Assembly (NCBI GenBank): GCA_007126855.1 | Contig: SLAK01000429.1 | Location: 1 to 11,470 of the forward strand | Reading direction: 5' to 3' | DNA from: Dehalococcoidia bacterium | GTDB lineage: Bacteria; Chloroflexota; Dehalococcoidia; Tepidiformales; Tepidiformaceae | Length of the DNA: 11,470 nt | Shown: in pieces, positions 1-6,860 of the stretch | How positions within the stretch are numbered: position 1 is the first letter of the stretch | Layout: every line of letters begins with the position of its first letter | Made by a program: the position numbers and the translations under genes | The notes under the pieces: model-generated | Seen by the model: only the letters and a program-made list of their open reading frames with translations | Databases searched by the model: none | Told to the model about the DNA's origin: nothing

Positions 1-1494
1 CAGGTGGGTGATGCACAGCACCTGGTGCCGTTCGCCCAGCCGCCGCAGCGCCCGGCCAACCAGCGATCCGGCGCGCCCGCCCACACCCTCGTCGACCTCG
101 TCCAGCACCACCGTCCTGGCTTCCGCCGCGTCGCCAAAGACCGCCGCCAGCGCCAGCAGGAAGCGCGACGTCTCGCCGCCACTGGCAACCGACGCCAGCG
201 GCCGCGGCTCCTGCCCGGCGTTAAATGAGGCCAGGAACTCCACGCGGTCGGCCCCGGATTCGCCGACTTCCCGGTGCGCTGAGTCATCGCCTTCCACCGG
301 CTCCCAGGCGGTGTCGACAAACTCGTAGTCAGGCAAGGCCAGCGGCACGCCGCCGTGGTCATCCACGGCTTCGAACCCAACGGCAAGCTGCGCGTCCTGC
401 ATGCCGAGCATTTCAAGCTGGGCGTGCACCCGCTGCACCAGGTCCCGCGCGGCAAGCCGCCGGCGCGCAGAAAGCTCACCCGCGGCCACCGAGATCGCCG
501 ACACCAGCGCCGCCTCCTGTTGCCGCAGCTCGTCGACCGAGGTATCGCTACGTTCGAGCGCGGCGAGCTCTTCCGCCGCCTGGCGCGCGTAGTCCTGGAT
601 GGCCTCAACGGAGTCCCCATACTTGCGGCGCAGCCGCGCAATGCGGTCGAGCCGCTCCTCCACCGCTGCAAGCCGCTCGGGGTCCTCCTCAATACTCTCG
701 CGATAGCGCCTCAGCTCGCGGACCAGCTCGTCCGCCGTGGCTTCAAGCGTCGCCGCGAGGTCGGACAGCTCCCCGGCGCCGGGATCCCGCGAAGTGATGG
801 TGCCGATAGCCGTCACCGCTTCCGCCAGGCCCGGCGAGTCGAGCGCGGTCGCGGCCTGCTCGCACGCTTCAATCAACGTCTGGCTGTTCGCCAGGCGGGC
901 ATGTTCGTTGCGCAACGCATCGTCTTCGCCCGGCACCAGCGCCGCCGACTCGATCTCCTCCACTTCAAAGCGAAGCTGGTCGATGCGGCGCTCGCGCTCG
1001 TGCGCGTCCGTGGTCAGCGCGTGGATCGCCCGCCGCACCTCGCGCAGCTCGCGCACCTGCCCTGCAAGCCGCTCGCGATCCGCCGTGAGGCCCGCAAAGT
1101 CATCGAGCAGGCTTCGCTGCACCGCCGGCCGCAGTATAGCAAGCTGGCCCGACTGGCCATGGATGTCGGCCAGCCGGTCGCCAAGCGCCTGGAGCTGGTC
1201 GGCCGTCGCCACCGCGCCGTCGATACGCGCGGTCGAACGGCCCGTGCGGGATATGGCGCGCTCGATGACGCGCCGCTCGCCGTCGACACGCAGCGTGACT
1301 TCGACCCGGGCGCGGTCGGCGCCGGTCGCGATAACCTCACGGCCACGGCGGGCGCCAAACGCGAACGCCAGCGCATCGACGATGAGCGATTTCCCCGCGC
1401 CGGTTTCGCCGGTGAACACGGTCACGCCCGGTTCCAGGCGGAGCGAGACATCGCGGGCAACGGCAAAGTTGTGGATCGCGATGTGCTCAACCAC
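1..1494 (-). CDS. recN: DNA repair ATPase RecN (C-terminus cut off by window edge)
   Basis: SMC-like ATPase that acts at DNA double-strand breaks during RecA-dependent recombinational repair. The 498 visible residues show, in order, an N-terminal ATPase half with Walker A GETGAGKS (about residues 29-36), a long charged helical middle expected to form a coiled coil (about 150-370), the ABC signature ASGGETSRF (about 437-445) and Walker B VVLDEVDEG (about 463). The frame leaves the window at ...CITHL, which is the family's H-loop, so about 50-70 residues are missing compared with the usual 550-570. The start is GTG at 1494-1492; it overlaps the nadK stop (TGA 1489-1487) by 8 bases and has no evident Shine-Dalgarno, so translation is probably coupled to nadK. 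The N-terminus (VEHIAIHNFAV) fits family proteins. Identification is secure; only the extent is limited by the window. Confidence 0.96.
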   Translation of the reverse strand, partial: MVEHIAIHNFAVARDVSLRLEPGVTVFTGETGAGKSLIVDALAFAFGARRGREVIATGADRARVEVTLRVDGERRVIERAISRTGRSTARIDGAVATADQLQALGDRLADIHGQSGQLAILRPAVQRSLLDDFAGLTADRERLAGQVRELREVRRAIHALTTDAHERERRIDQLRFEVEEIESAALVPGEDDALRNEHARLANSQTLIEACEQAATALDSPGLAEAVTAIGTITSRDPGAGELSDLAATLEATADELVRELRRYRESIEEDPERLAAVEERLDRIARLRRKYGDSVEAIQDYARQAAEELAALERSDTSVDELRQQEAALVSAISVAAGELSARRRLAARDLVQRVHAQLEMLGMQDAQLAVGFEAVDDHGGVPLALPDYEFVDTAWEPVEGDDSAHREVGESGADRVEFLASFNAGQEPRPLASVASGGETSRFLLALAAVFGDAAEARTVVLDEVDEGVGGRAGSLVGRALRRLGERHQVLCITHL

Positions 1495-2347
1495 CGGAAT
1501 AGGTGCGGCTGGAGAGCTGGAACTCGAGCTTTTCGGCGAGGTCGGCATAGAAGCTGGATGCGGGATGGAAGCGCGCAAAATCGGTGATGTATTCGCTGAC
1601 ACTCACGCGGAGCAGGATGCCTGAATCGACCGGCATGTCTTCCTGGCCGTCGACGCTCAGGATTGCGCCGTGGTCCGAAGTCACCCGGAGTTCGATAACC
1701 GAGTCGGGCTGCAATACCAGCGACCGCGCAAGGGCCATGTGCGCGGAAACCGGCGTCAGCACCAGGTGGTGTTCCGTGGGGGACATGATCGGGCCGCCGG
1801 CCGCCAGGGAATAGCCCGTGCTCCCCGTGGGCGTGGCCACGATGATGCCGTCGCAGCGGTAAACCGCGACGTGTGCACCGTCGACGGATACGGCGACATA
1901 GATAGGCCGCCCCGGTGAGCTGCGGCTGATGACCACGTCGTTGAGCGCGTGATAGGTCCGGTGTTTCGCGTCATCCTCGGCGAGGTGCAGGTCGGCGCGG
2001 ACCATGATGCGGCTTTCGATGCGCCAGTCCATCGCGATCACGCGCTCGATATAGTTGAAGAGGTCGCGCGGGCTCAGGTCGGTCAGGAAGCCCAGGCGTC
2101 CCATGTTGACGCCAAGGATAGGCACGTCATGGGGGATCGTTACGCGCGCCGCTCGCAGCACGGTGCCGTCACCGCCAACGCAGATGACCAGCCCCGCGGA
2201 GTGGATCTGAGCGCCTGCATCGTCGGCCCAGGCGTCGGAGACAATCGCCTCGATCTCACGCCGCTGGAACTCCTCGGCGACCTGGCGCGAAAAAGCCGCG
2301 GCGCCTTCACTCTGTGGATGATGGAGGACAACGGCGCGTTTTAGCAT
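1487..2347 (-). CDS. nadK: NAD kinase
   Basis: Cytosolic ATP- (or polyphosphate-) dependent kinase that phosphorylates NAD to NADP, the only known route to NADP in most bacteria. The 286-residue product has the family's usual length. Visible motifs are GGDGT at 58-62 with catalytic Asp60, the following NMGRLGFLTDL segment, the LNDVVISR strand, and the nucleotide-binding stretch ATPTGSTGYSLAAGGP near residues 168-183. I chose ATG 2347-2345: it overlaps the tlyA stop (TAA 2343-2341) by 7 bases, it gives the family's normal N-terminus (LKRAVVLHHP), and the extra 32 codons reachable from 2443 only encode a shadow of tlyA. A GGAAAG-like sequence lies about 6 bases upstream. It is the middle gene of the tlyA-nadK-recN operon, a common bacterial arrangement. 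Confidence 0.95.
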   Translation of the reverse strand: MLKRAVVLHHPQSEGAAAFSRQVAEEFQRREIEAIVSDAWADDAGAQIHSAGLVICVGGDGTVLRAARVTIPHDVPILGVNMGRLGFLTDLSPRDLFNYIERVIAMDWRIESRIMVRADLHLAEDDAKHRTYHALNDVVISRSSPGRPIYVAVSVDGAHVAVYRCDGIIVATPTGSTGYSLAAGGPIMSPTEHHLVLTPVSAHMALARSLVLQPDSVIELRVTSDHGAILSVDGQEDMPVDSGILLRVSVSEYITDFARFHPASSFYADLAEKLEFQLSSRTYSGG

Positions 2348-3081
2348 GAAGGCTTTCCGTGTGGGGTACTGACGTGGGCCAGGAACTCGACGGTGCCATC
2401 GCCGCCCGGTACCGGCGAGTCGATGATGCCGTGCAGTGTCCATTCTTCCGCTTCCAGCCAGTTCGCGAAATCACCGGCTGCCCGGGCGCGCATTTCGGGG
2501 GCTCGGACCACGCCCCCGTGCGGGATGTTCGCCGGCTCGAGCTCGAACTGCGGCTTCAACAGCACAACGCCGGGCGTGGCCGCCGGGAGCCGACGGGCCA
2601 GCGATGGCAACACCTTGCGCACTGATATGAAGGACACGTCCACGGCGAAGAAATCCAGCTCCGGCAGCGGCGGCAGATCCCGCGCGTTGGTATGGTCGAG
2701 AAGCGTAACACGCGGGTCGTCCCGAAGCTTCTGGTGGAGCTGGGCGCGGCCCACGTCCACCGCCAGCACCGACGCCGCGCCGTGCTGCAACAGGCAGTCG
2801 GTGAACCCACCGGTGGATGCCCCGATATCAACGCAACGCAGCCCCGTCACATCGATGCCGAACTCCCGCAGCGCAGCTTCCAGCTTCAGCCCCCCGCGGC
2901 TCACATAGCGCTCCGGCTGGAGCACCTCCAGCGGCACGTCGCAATCGAGCAGCGTGGCGGGCTTCACCAGGATGCGGTCGCCCGACCGCACCTGCCCGGC
3001 CATCACCAGGCGGCGCGCCCGCTCACGCGATTCCGCAAGGCCGCGGTCTACCAGCAGTTGGTCGGCGCGTACACGTGGCAC
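2341..3081 (-). CDS. tlyA: TlyA family rRNA 2'-O-methyltransferase (S4 + FtsJ-like domains)
   Basis: SAM-dependent ribose methyltransferase of the TlyA/hemolysin A family. Mycobacterial TlyA methylates 16S C1409 and 23S C1920 and affects capreomycin sensitivity; whether this protein modifies both sites is inferred. The 246 residues contain an S4 RNA-binding domain (about 1-60), the linker YVSRGGLKL (59-67), the SAM site DIGASTGGFTDCLL (85-98) and an FtsJ/RrmJ-like fold. The K-D-K-E catalytic set is visible as Lys66, Asp148 (VDVSFIS), Lys176 (LLKPQFE) and Glu232 (DGTVEFL). The start is GTG 3081-3079, which yields the family N-terminus PRVRADQLLVDRGL. No Shine-Dalgarno lies upstream; instead a promoter whose predicted start falls on the GTG suggests leaderless translation. 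First gene of tlyA-nadK-recN, divergent from the gene at 3177. Confidence 0.95.
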   Translation of the reverse strand: MPRVRADQLLVDRGLAESRERARRLVMAGQVRSGDRILVKPATLLDCDVPLEVLQPERYVSRGGLKLEAALREFGIDVTGLRCVDIGASTGGFTDCLLQHGAASVLAVDVGRAQLHQKLRDDPRVTLLDHTNARDLPPLPELDFFAVDVSFISVRKVLPSLARRLPAATPGVVLLKPQFELEPANIPHGGVVRAPEMRARAAGDFANWLEAEEWTLHGIIDSPVPGGDGTVEFLAHVSTPHGKPSC

Positions 3082-3117
3082 GCGCTAAGGCTATGAGGGT
3101 TGAAAGCCCCGTGGCAA
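3079..3117 (-). promoter_or_regulatory. Candidate tlyA-nadK-recN promoter, apparently leaderless
   Basis: On the minus strand, a -35 box TTGCCA (3117-3112, five of six matches to TTGACA) is followed by an 18-base spacer and a -10 box TAGCCT (3093-3088, TANNNT type). Only six bases separate the -10 box from the GTG start of tlyA at 3081, so transcription would begin at or within a base or two of the start codon. The lack of any Shine-Dalgarno before tlyA agrees with this. It is a prediction from motif spacing only. Confidence 0.5.
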
Positions 3118-3161
3118 GCACAAGCCTTTCCGGCGGCCAAGATCGTGAAGTTACGCGGCGG

Positions 3162-3176
3162 TACACTGCCGGGCAG
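3162..3176 (+). promoter_or_regulatory. Weak candidate -10 box for the deacylase gene
   Basis: TACACT at 3162-3167 matches four of six bases of TATAAT and sits nine bases before the preferred ATG at 3177. I see no convincing -35 hexamer 16-18 bases upstream and no clear Shine-Dalgarno. If this box is used, the mRNA would begin only a base or so before the ATG, mirroring the leaderless arrangement proposed for the divergent tlyA. Confidence 0.25.
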
Positions 3177-3653
3177 ATGTGCGAACGAGTGCGGGCGGCG
3201 CTGCGCGACCTGGGACTGAACGCAGAAGTGGTGACTTTCAAGGCCAGCACGCGGACAGCCGCTGATGCCGCGAACGCCATCGGCTGCGAACCCAAACAGG
3301 TCGTGAAGTCGTTGGTCTTCATGGCCGGAGGTCAGCCCGTCATGGCGCTCGTTCCGGGAGACCGGTCCGCCAGCCCGCCCAAGCTGGCCCGCCTGCTCGG
3401 CCTGCCGCGCAAGCAGGTAAGGATGGCGACGGCCGGCGAAATCCGCGAGCACACCGGCTATGACCTAGGGACCGTGACGCCGGTGGGCCTGCCCGGGCGC
3501 ATGGACATCGCGGTGGACACAGTACTACGCGACTGCAACGAACTGTGGCTCGCCGCGGGCGAAGAACGCGCCATGTTCCGGGCGAACACCGATGACCTGG
3601 TGCGCGCGATTGGCGCACAGTGGGCGGAGATCAGTGAACGTCCTGACCTTTAG
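3177..3653 (+). CDS. YbaK/ProX family aminoacyl-tRNA deacylase
   Basis: Free-standing trans-editing domain of the YbaK/EbsC (INS) superfamily, whose members hydrolyse mischarged Cys-, Ala- or other aminoacyl-tRNAs, notably those made by ProRS. The 158-residue product has the single-domain length. It shows the substrate-facing STRTAADAANAIG stretch, VVKSLVF with the conserved functional Lys44, the VMALVPGDR strand, the GXXXP loop as GTVTP, and the ending NELWLAAGEERAMFRANTDDL. I chose ATG 3177 because family proteins begin about a dozen residues before the first LGL-type motif. An in-frame ATG at 3093 would add 28 residues unlike the family and overlap the tlyA promoter. A possible -10 (TACACT, 3162-3167) lies just upstream. 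The downstream prenyltransferase start overlaps its last 20 bases. Which tRNA it edits cannot be told from sequence. Confidence 0.9.
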   Translation: MCERVRAALRDLGLNAEVVTFKASTRTAADAANAIGCEPKQVVKSLVFMAGGQPVMALVPGDRSASPPKLARLLGLPRKQVRMATAGEIREHTGYDLGTVTPVGLPGRMDIAVDTVLRDCNELWLAAGEERAMFRANTDDLVRAIGAQWAEISERPDL

Positions 3654-4560
3654 CCGCGCAACCACGAAGCCCCTCGGCCCGCTGCTGCTGGCCATGCGGC
3701 CCCAGCAGTGGCCGAAAAACGGGCTGGTCTTCGCCGCCTTCGTCTTCAGCATGGGCCAGGCGTGGACGCTGGGCGACGCAGGCGCCTGGTGGCCGCTGCT
3801 CTGGCGGAGCATCGCCCTCTTCTGGCTCTGGGCTGCCGCGTCCAGCGCAACCTACCTCTTTAATGACATCCGCGACCGCGACATCGACCAGCTCCATCCG
3901 CGGAAGCGCTCCCGGCCCATCGCCAGCGGCGAACTCTCCACCGGCGTCGCAGGCACCGCGGCCGTGGTGCTCGCGGTCGCAGGCGTGATCCCGGCCATTC
4001 TGCTCGATACCGGCGCCGGCCTGGTGCTCGCGGGTTATGTCCTGCTCATGGCCGTCTATTCCGTTGGCCTCAAGGGCGTCGCCATCATCGACATTTTCGT
4101 CCTGGGCGCCGGCGTCATCGGCCGCGCGGTCTCCGGCGCGCTGGTCATCGACGTGGAGATCAGCCCCTGGCTCTACGTCTGCTCCACCTTCGGCGCGCTG
4201 TTCTTCGCCACCAGCAAGCGCTGGGCCGAATTCCGCCAGCTCGGCGCTGCCGCGGCGAAGCACCGCCCGTCGCTCGCGCACTACAACGGCGAAGTGCTCG
4301 GCCACATGCTCTTCATTACCGCCGCCGCCGCGCTCATCAGCTACGCGCTCTACACCATCGAATCCGACACCGTCCCCGACAACGGCGCGATGGCGCTGAC
4401 CATCCCCTTCGTCGCCTTTGCCCTCTTCCGTTACCTGCTGCTGCTCAGCGGCGCCCGCAAGGACGACGCGCCCGACCAGGTGCTCTTCACCGACCCGCAG
4501 ATAGTGCTGGCGGTAGTGGGTTTCGTGGGTGTGGCCGGGGCGGTGCTGGCGCTAAGCTGA
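3634..4560 (+). CDS. UbiA superfamily prenyltransferase, decaprenyl-phosphate phosphoribosyltransferase-like
   Basis: Polytopic membrane enzyme that resembles DPPR synthase (mycobacterial Rv3806c/UbiA), which transfers 5-phosphoribose from PRPP onto polyprenyl phosphate, the first step toward lipid-linked arabinofuranose donors. Supporting signs are 308 residues (the mycobacterial enzyme is about 300), the N-terminal LLAMRPQQWPKN, the first Asp motif NDIRDRDID (from Asn77) followed by HPRKRSRPIASG, then YSVGLKGVAIID, GRAVSG and the SKRWAEF signature, with about eight or nine hydrophobic helices. The GTG start at 3634 has GGAG at 3626-3629 and lies inside the end of the deacylase gene. An ATG at 3694 is possible but would trim a normally present N-terminus. 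Other UbiA activities (quinone or haem prenylation) are less likely given these motifs. The stop is 6 bases from the converging VOC gene. Confidence 0.82.
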   Translation: MNVLTFSRATTKPLGPLLLAMRPQQWPKNGLVFAAFVFSMGQAWTLGDAGAWWPLLWRSIALFWLWAAASSATYLFNDIRDRDIDQLHPRKRSRPIASGELSTGVAGTAAVVLAVAGVIPAILLDTGAGLVLAGYVLLMAVYSVGLKGVAIIDIFVLGAGVIGRAVSGALVIDVEISPWLYVCSTFGALFFATSKRWAEFRQLGAAAAKHRPSLAHYNGEVLGHMLFITAAAALISYALYTIESDTVPDNGAMALTIPFVAFALFRYLLLLSGARKDDAPDQVLFTDPQIVLAVVGFVGVAGAVLALS

Positions 4561-4566
4561 CGCCGC

Positions 4567-5430
4567 TCAGTGCTCTTCCCGCCCCGCCGCGAGCGGCCCG
4601 GCCAGCTCCGGGCGGCCGCTCCAGACCCAGGCGTAGTTCGTCAGGCTCACGCCCATCAGCATCCCGTGCAGCGACGACGGGTGGATGAACAACCCCGCCT
4701 CCGGCGCGCGCTTCTCCGAGTGGACGAATTGCGCGTCGGCGGCGTTGAGCCGCTCCGCCAGGCCCATCACGTCGTCCGTCTCGATGTAGCACATGTACAA
4801 CGACGCACCGCGCTTCTCGTAGAAGCGCTGCATCGCGCTTTCGCCGCTGGTCTGGGTGATCTCGATGCGGTCCAGCCGCTCCGGCGGGTTGAACAGCGTC
4901 AGCGTCCCCTCATAGCCAAAGCGGTCGCTCTTGATGTAGCTGAACCGTGACGCGTCGAGACCGAAGACGCGCGCGTAATCATCCCGCGCCTTCTGCCAGT
5001 CGGGAACGACGTTGGTGACCTCGTAGACGAAGTTGATGTGGCCCACCCGCTGCCGCGGCTCCGACGCGCTAATGATCGCCGGCATCCCGTGCGTCTGCGC
5101 GCCGTCGATGAAGAGCCGGTCGCCGTCTTCGATGGGCGTGATGCCGTTCTCCACCAGGTTCGATTCGAGCGCATCGAGGTCAGGCGTGCTGAAACCCGCG
5201 GCGAAGAGCCCCTGCCGCCAGCGGTGCGCGAACTCGGCTGCCGGCCCCGGCCGGATGGGTTCCACAAACTCGAACTCGGTCTCGCCGGCCCGGACCGTGG
5301 TGATACGCGCGTTGAGCGTGGTGGATTCCGTTTCGCCGACAAGCTCGGCGCCGAAATACTGTTGCCATGTGGCGACGGCTGCGGGGCGGTCATCGACGAC
5401 AAGCAGGACGCGGTCGACACGGTCGAGCAT
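4567..5430 (-). CDS. VOC (glyoxalase/epimerase-fold) protein with two modules, metal ligands apparently lost
   Basis: The 287 residues form two vicinal-oxygen-chelate modules (about 3-125 and 128-262). Module 2 aligns by eye with methylmalonyl-CoA epimerases: GHINFVYEV, then RIEIT, FYEKRGASLYMCYIETDD, FIHPSSLHGMLMGV. In that family the metal is held by His, Gln, His and Glu. Here the first His is kept (His131), but the His of the LHHIAFEV motif is replaced (LYMCYIE) and the Glu of the terminal GVLIEL motif is Gly260. Module 1 lacks the equivalents too. It may therefore be a binding protein or use a different chemistry; no substrate can be assigned. The ATG at 5430 has a strong Shine-Dalgarno (AAGGAG, 5443-5438, seven bases away). 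It follows clpX on the same strand after 95 bases, so it may have its own promoter. Confidence 0.85.
   Translation of the reverse strand: MLDRVDRVLLVVDDRPAAVATWQQYFGAELVGETESTTLNARITTVRAGETEFEFVEPIRPGPAAEFAHRWRQGLFAAGFSTPDLDALESNLVENGITPIEDGDRLFIDGAQTHGMPAIISASEPRQRVGHINFVYEVTNVVPDWQKARDDYARVFGLDASRFSYIKSDRFGYEGTLTLFNPPERLDRIEITQTSGESAMQRFYEKRGASLYMCYIETDDVMGLAERLNAADAQFVHSEKRAPEAGLFIHPSSLHGMLMGVSLTNYAWVWSGRPELAGPLAAGREEH
4591..4621. other. Hairpin at the 3' end of the prenyltransferase/VOC convergent pair
   Basis: Perfect 8-bp inverted repeat: GAGCGGCC (4591-4598) and GGCCGCTC (4614-4621), enclosing 15 GC-rich bases. It begins 31 bases beyond the prenyltransferase stop and lies inside the last codons of the VOC gene. 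No T-run follows on either strand, so it is not a classical intrinsic terminator. It could stabilise or end the plus-strand transcript, or be chance in GC-rich coding DNA. Confidence 0.3.
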
Positions 5431-5459
5431 GGGCGGGCTCCTTCAGGAAGCGGTGGCCC

Positions 5460-5487
5460 ATTGTGCCATGCCCGGAGCGTGCATTGC
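5460..5487 (-). promoter_or_regulatory. Weak candidate promoter for the VOC gene
   Basis: In the 95-base gap between clpX and the VOC gene, the minus strand holds CACAAT (5465-5460, four of six matches to TATAAT) preceded by TGG, which resembles an extended -10 element. A poor CTGCAA lies about 18 bases further upstream. The predicted transcript would have a leader of roughly 25 bases carrying the strong Shine-Dalgarno. The rest of the gap shows no convincing terminator for clpX. Confidence 0.25.
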
Positions 5488-5525
5488 AGCGCACACGCGG
5501 GCGCCGGTTCAGCAAAGGGTGAGCG

Positions 5526-6845
5526 TCAGGCGCTCTCGTTGCGGACGTGGTCCTCTTCTTCGTGGTCCAGGTCGATGGTCTTGCCGCCCGAGGTGAGCAG
5601 CAGCGGCCGCTGGCCTTTCGTGATGACCTCGGCGTTGACCACGCACTTCTGCACGTCGTCGCGCCCGGGGATCTCGTACATCACTTCCATCAGCCGGTCT
5701 TCCAGCACCGTGCGGAGCCCACGGGCGCCTGTCTTGTGCAAAATAGCCTGGTCGGCGATCGCCCGGAGCGCATCCTCGGTGAAGCTCAGCTCCACGCCAT
5801 CGATGGCGAAGTAGCGCTCGTACTGCTTGACGAGCGCGTTCTTCGGCTCGGTGAGCACACGGACGAGCGAGTCCTGGTCCAGCGAGGTCAGGCCGACGAC
5901 CATCGGCAGGCGGCCAACGAACTCGGGGATGAGGCCGAATTCGAGCAGATCGTCGTGCGTGACGTGCTGGATGAGCTCGTCGTGCTTCTGGGGGCCGCGG
6001 AATCCGCGTGCCTGGTGGAAGCCCAGGCGGACATGGTCGCGGGTCATGCGGCGCTCGATAATGCTGTCCAGTCCCTCGAAGGCGCCGCCACAGACGAACA
6101 GAATGTTCTGCGTGTTGATCTGCAGGAAGTCCTGGTGCGGGTGCTTTCGGCCGCCCTGCGGGGGCACGTTGGCCACGGTGCCTTCAATGATCTTCAGCAG
6201 CGCCTGCTGGACGCCTTCACCCGAGACGTCGCGGGTAATGCTGGGGTTGTCGCCCTTGCGGCCGATCTTGTCTATTTCGTCGATATAGATGATGCCGCGT
6301 TCGGCCTTCTGGATATCGAAGTCCGCAGACTGGATCAGATGGAGCAGGATGTTCTCGACGTCTTCGCCGACGTAGCCGGCTTCGGTCAGCGCGGTGGCAT
6401 CGGCGACGGAGAACGGCACGTCCAGGATGCGGGCGAGTGTCTTGGCGAGCAGGGTCTTGCCGACGCCGGTGGGGCCCACCAGCAGGATGTTGGATTTCTC
6501 CAGCTCGACTTCGTTGTCCAGCGCGGCGCTGATGCGCTTGTAGTGGTTGTACACCGCGACGGAGAGGACTTTCTTCGCCTGCTCCTGCCCGACTACGTAG
6601 TCATCGAGATGGCGGTAGAGAAACTTCGGGGGCGGCACGTCCTGCGTGTTCGGTGCGCCACTGCGTCCGGAGCGCGACGGCGTGGAGCTGCCGGTCTCTT
6701 CATCAATGATTTCGCGGCAAAGGTCAACACATTCGTCACAAATGTAGACGGCGCCGGGCCCGGCGATGAGCCGCCGCACCTGGTCCTGGTTCTTGCCACA
6801 GAAGGAGCAGTGGTATTGCACTCGGTTCGTACGATTAGCCGCCAA
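5526..6845 (-). CDS. clpX: ATP-dependent Clp protease ATP-binding subunit ClpX
   Basis: AAA+ unfoldase that recognises tagged or native substrates, unfolds them and threads them into ClpP. The 439 residues carry a C4 zinc-binding domain (Cys13, Cys16, Cys36, Cys39), Walker A GPTGVGKT (124-131), pore loop GYVGED, Walker B IIYIDEID, the pore-2/arginine region ITRDVSGEGVQQALLK, the RKH loop, the ClpP-docking tripeptide as LGF, and sensor-2 GARGLR. The start is TTG 6845-6843, 15 bases after the clpP stop, giving the usual dozen residues before the first Cys; a GTG eight codons downstream would leave too short an N-terminus. The upstream GGGGGG(TC)AGGA is purine-rich, but the Shine-Dalgarno spacing is imperfect. 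The tail is acidic (DHEEEDH). Last gene of tig-clpP-clpX. Confidence 0.97.
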   Translation of the reverse strand: MAANRTNRVQYHCSFCGKNQDQVRRLIAGPGAVYICDECVDLCREIIDEETGSSTPSRSGRSGAPNTQDVPPPKFLYRHLDDYVVGQEQAKKVLSVAVYNHYKRISAALDNEVELEKSNILLVGPTGVGKTLLAKTLARILDVPFSVADATALTEAGYVGEDVENILLHLIQSADFDIQKAERGIIYIDEIDKIGRKGDNPSITRDVSGEGVQQALLKIIEGTVANVPPQGGRKHPHQDFLQINTQNILFVCGGAFEGLDSIIERRMTRDHVRLGFHQARGFRGPQKHDELIQHVTHDDLLEFGLIPEFVGRLPMVVGLTSLDQDSLVRVLTEPKNALVKQYERYFAIDGVELSFTEDALRAIADQAILHKTGARGLRTVLEDRLMEVMYEIPGRDDVQKCVVNAEVITKGQRPLLLTSGGKTIDLDHEEEDHVRNESA

Positions 6846-6860
6846 TCCTGACCCCCCAGG

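Noticed and set aside
355..1587. 410-codon plus-strand open frame opposite recN
   Set aside because: It is antisense to an unmistakable recN, has low-complexity Arg/Ala-rich composition and no recognisable motif; long antisense frames are expected in GC-rich coding DNA.
2348..2443. N-terminal extension of NAD kinase to an ATG at 2443
   Set aside because: The extra 32 residues lie entirely within tlyA in another frame and do not resemble NAD kinase N-termini; the ATG at 2347 fits the family.
2817..3176. Extension of the deacylase frame upstream to 2817
   Set aside because: Most of it is antisense to tlyA and Arg/Pro/Ala-rich; the family fold starts just after 3177.
3631..4305. 224-codon minus-strand open frame opposite the prenyltransferase
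   Set aside because: Acidic, repetitive composition (Glu/Asp/Gly/Ala) typical of the reverse complement of membrane-protein codons; no initiation signal or motif.
5467..5492. Possible clpX terminator (GCGTG...CACGC inverted repeat)
   Set aside because: Only about five base pairs with a 12-base loop and no T-run; too weak to call a terminator.
5547..6851. 434-codon plus-strand open frame covering nearly all of clpX
   Set aside because: It is a mirror of the clpX codon pattern (Val/Asp/Leu-rich), with no motif and no initiation signal. clpX itself is certain.
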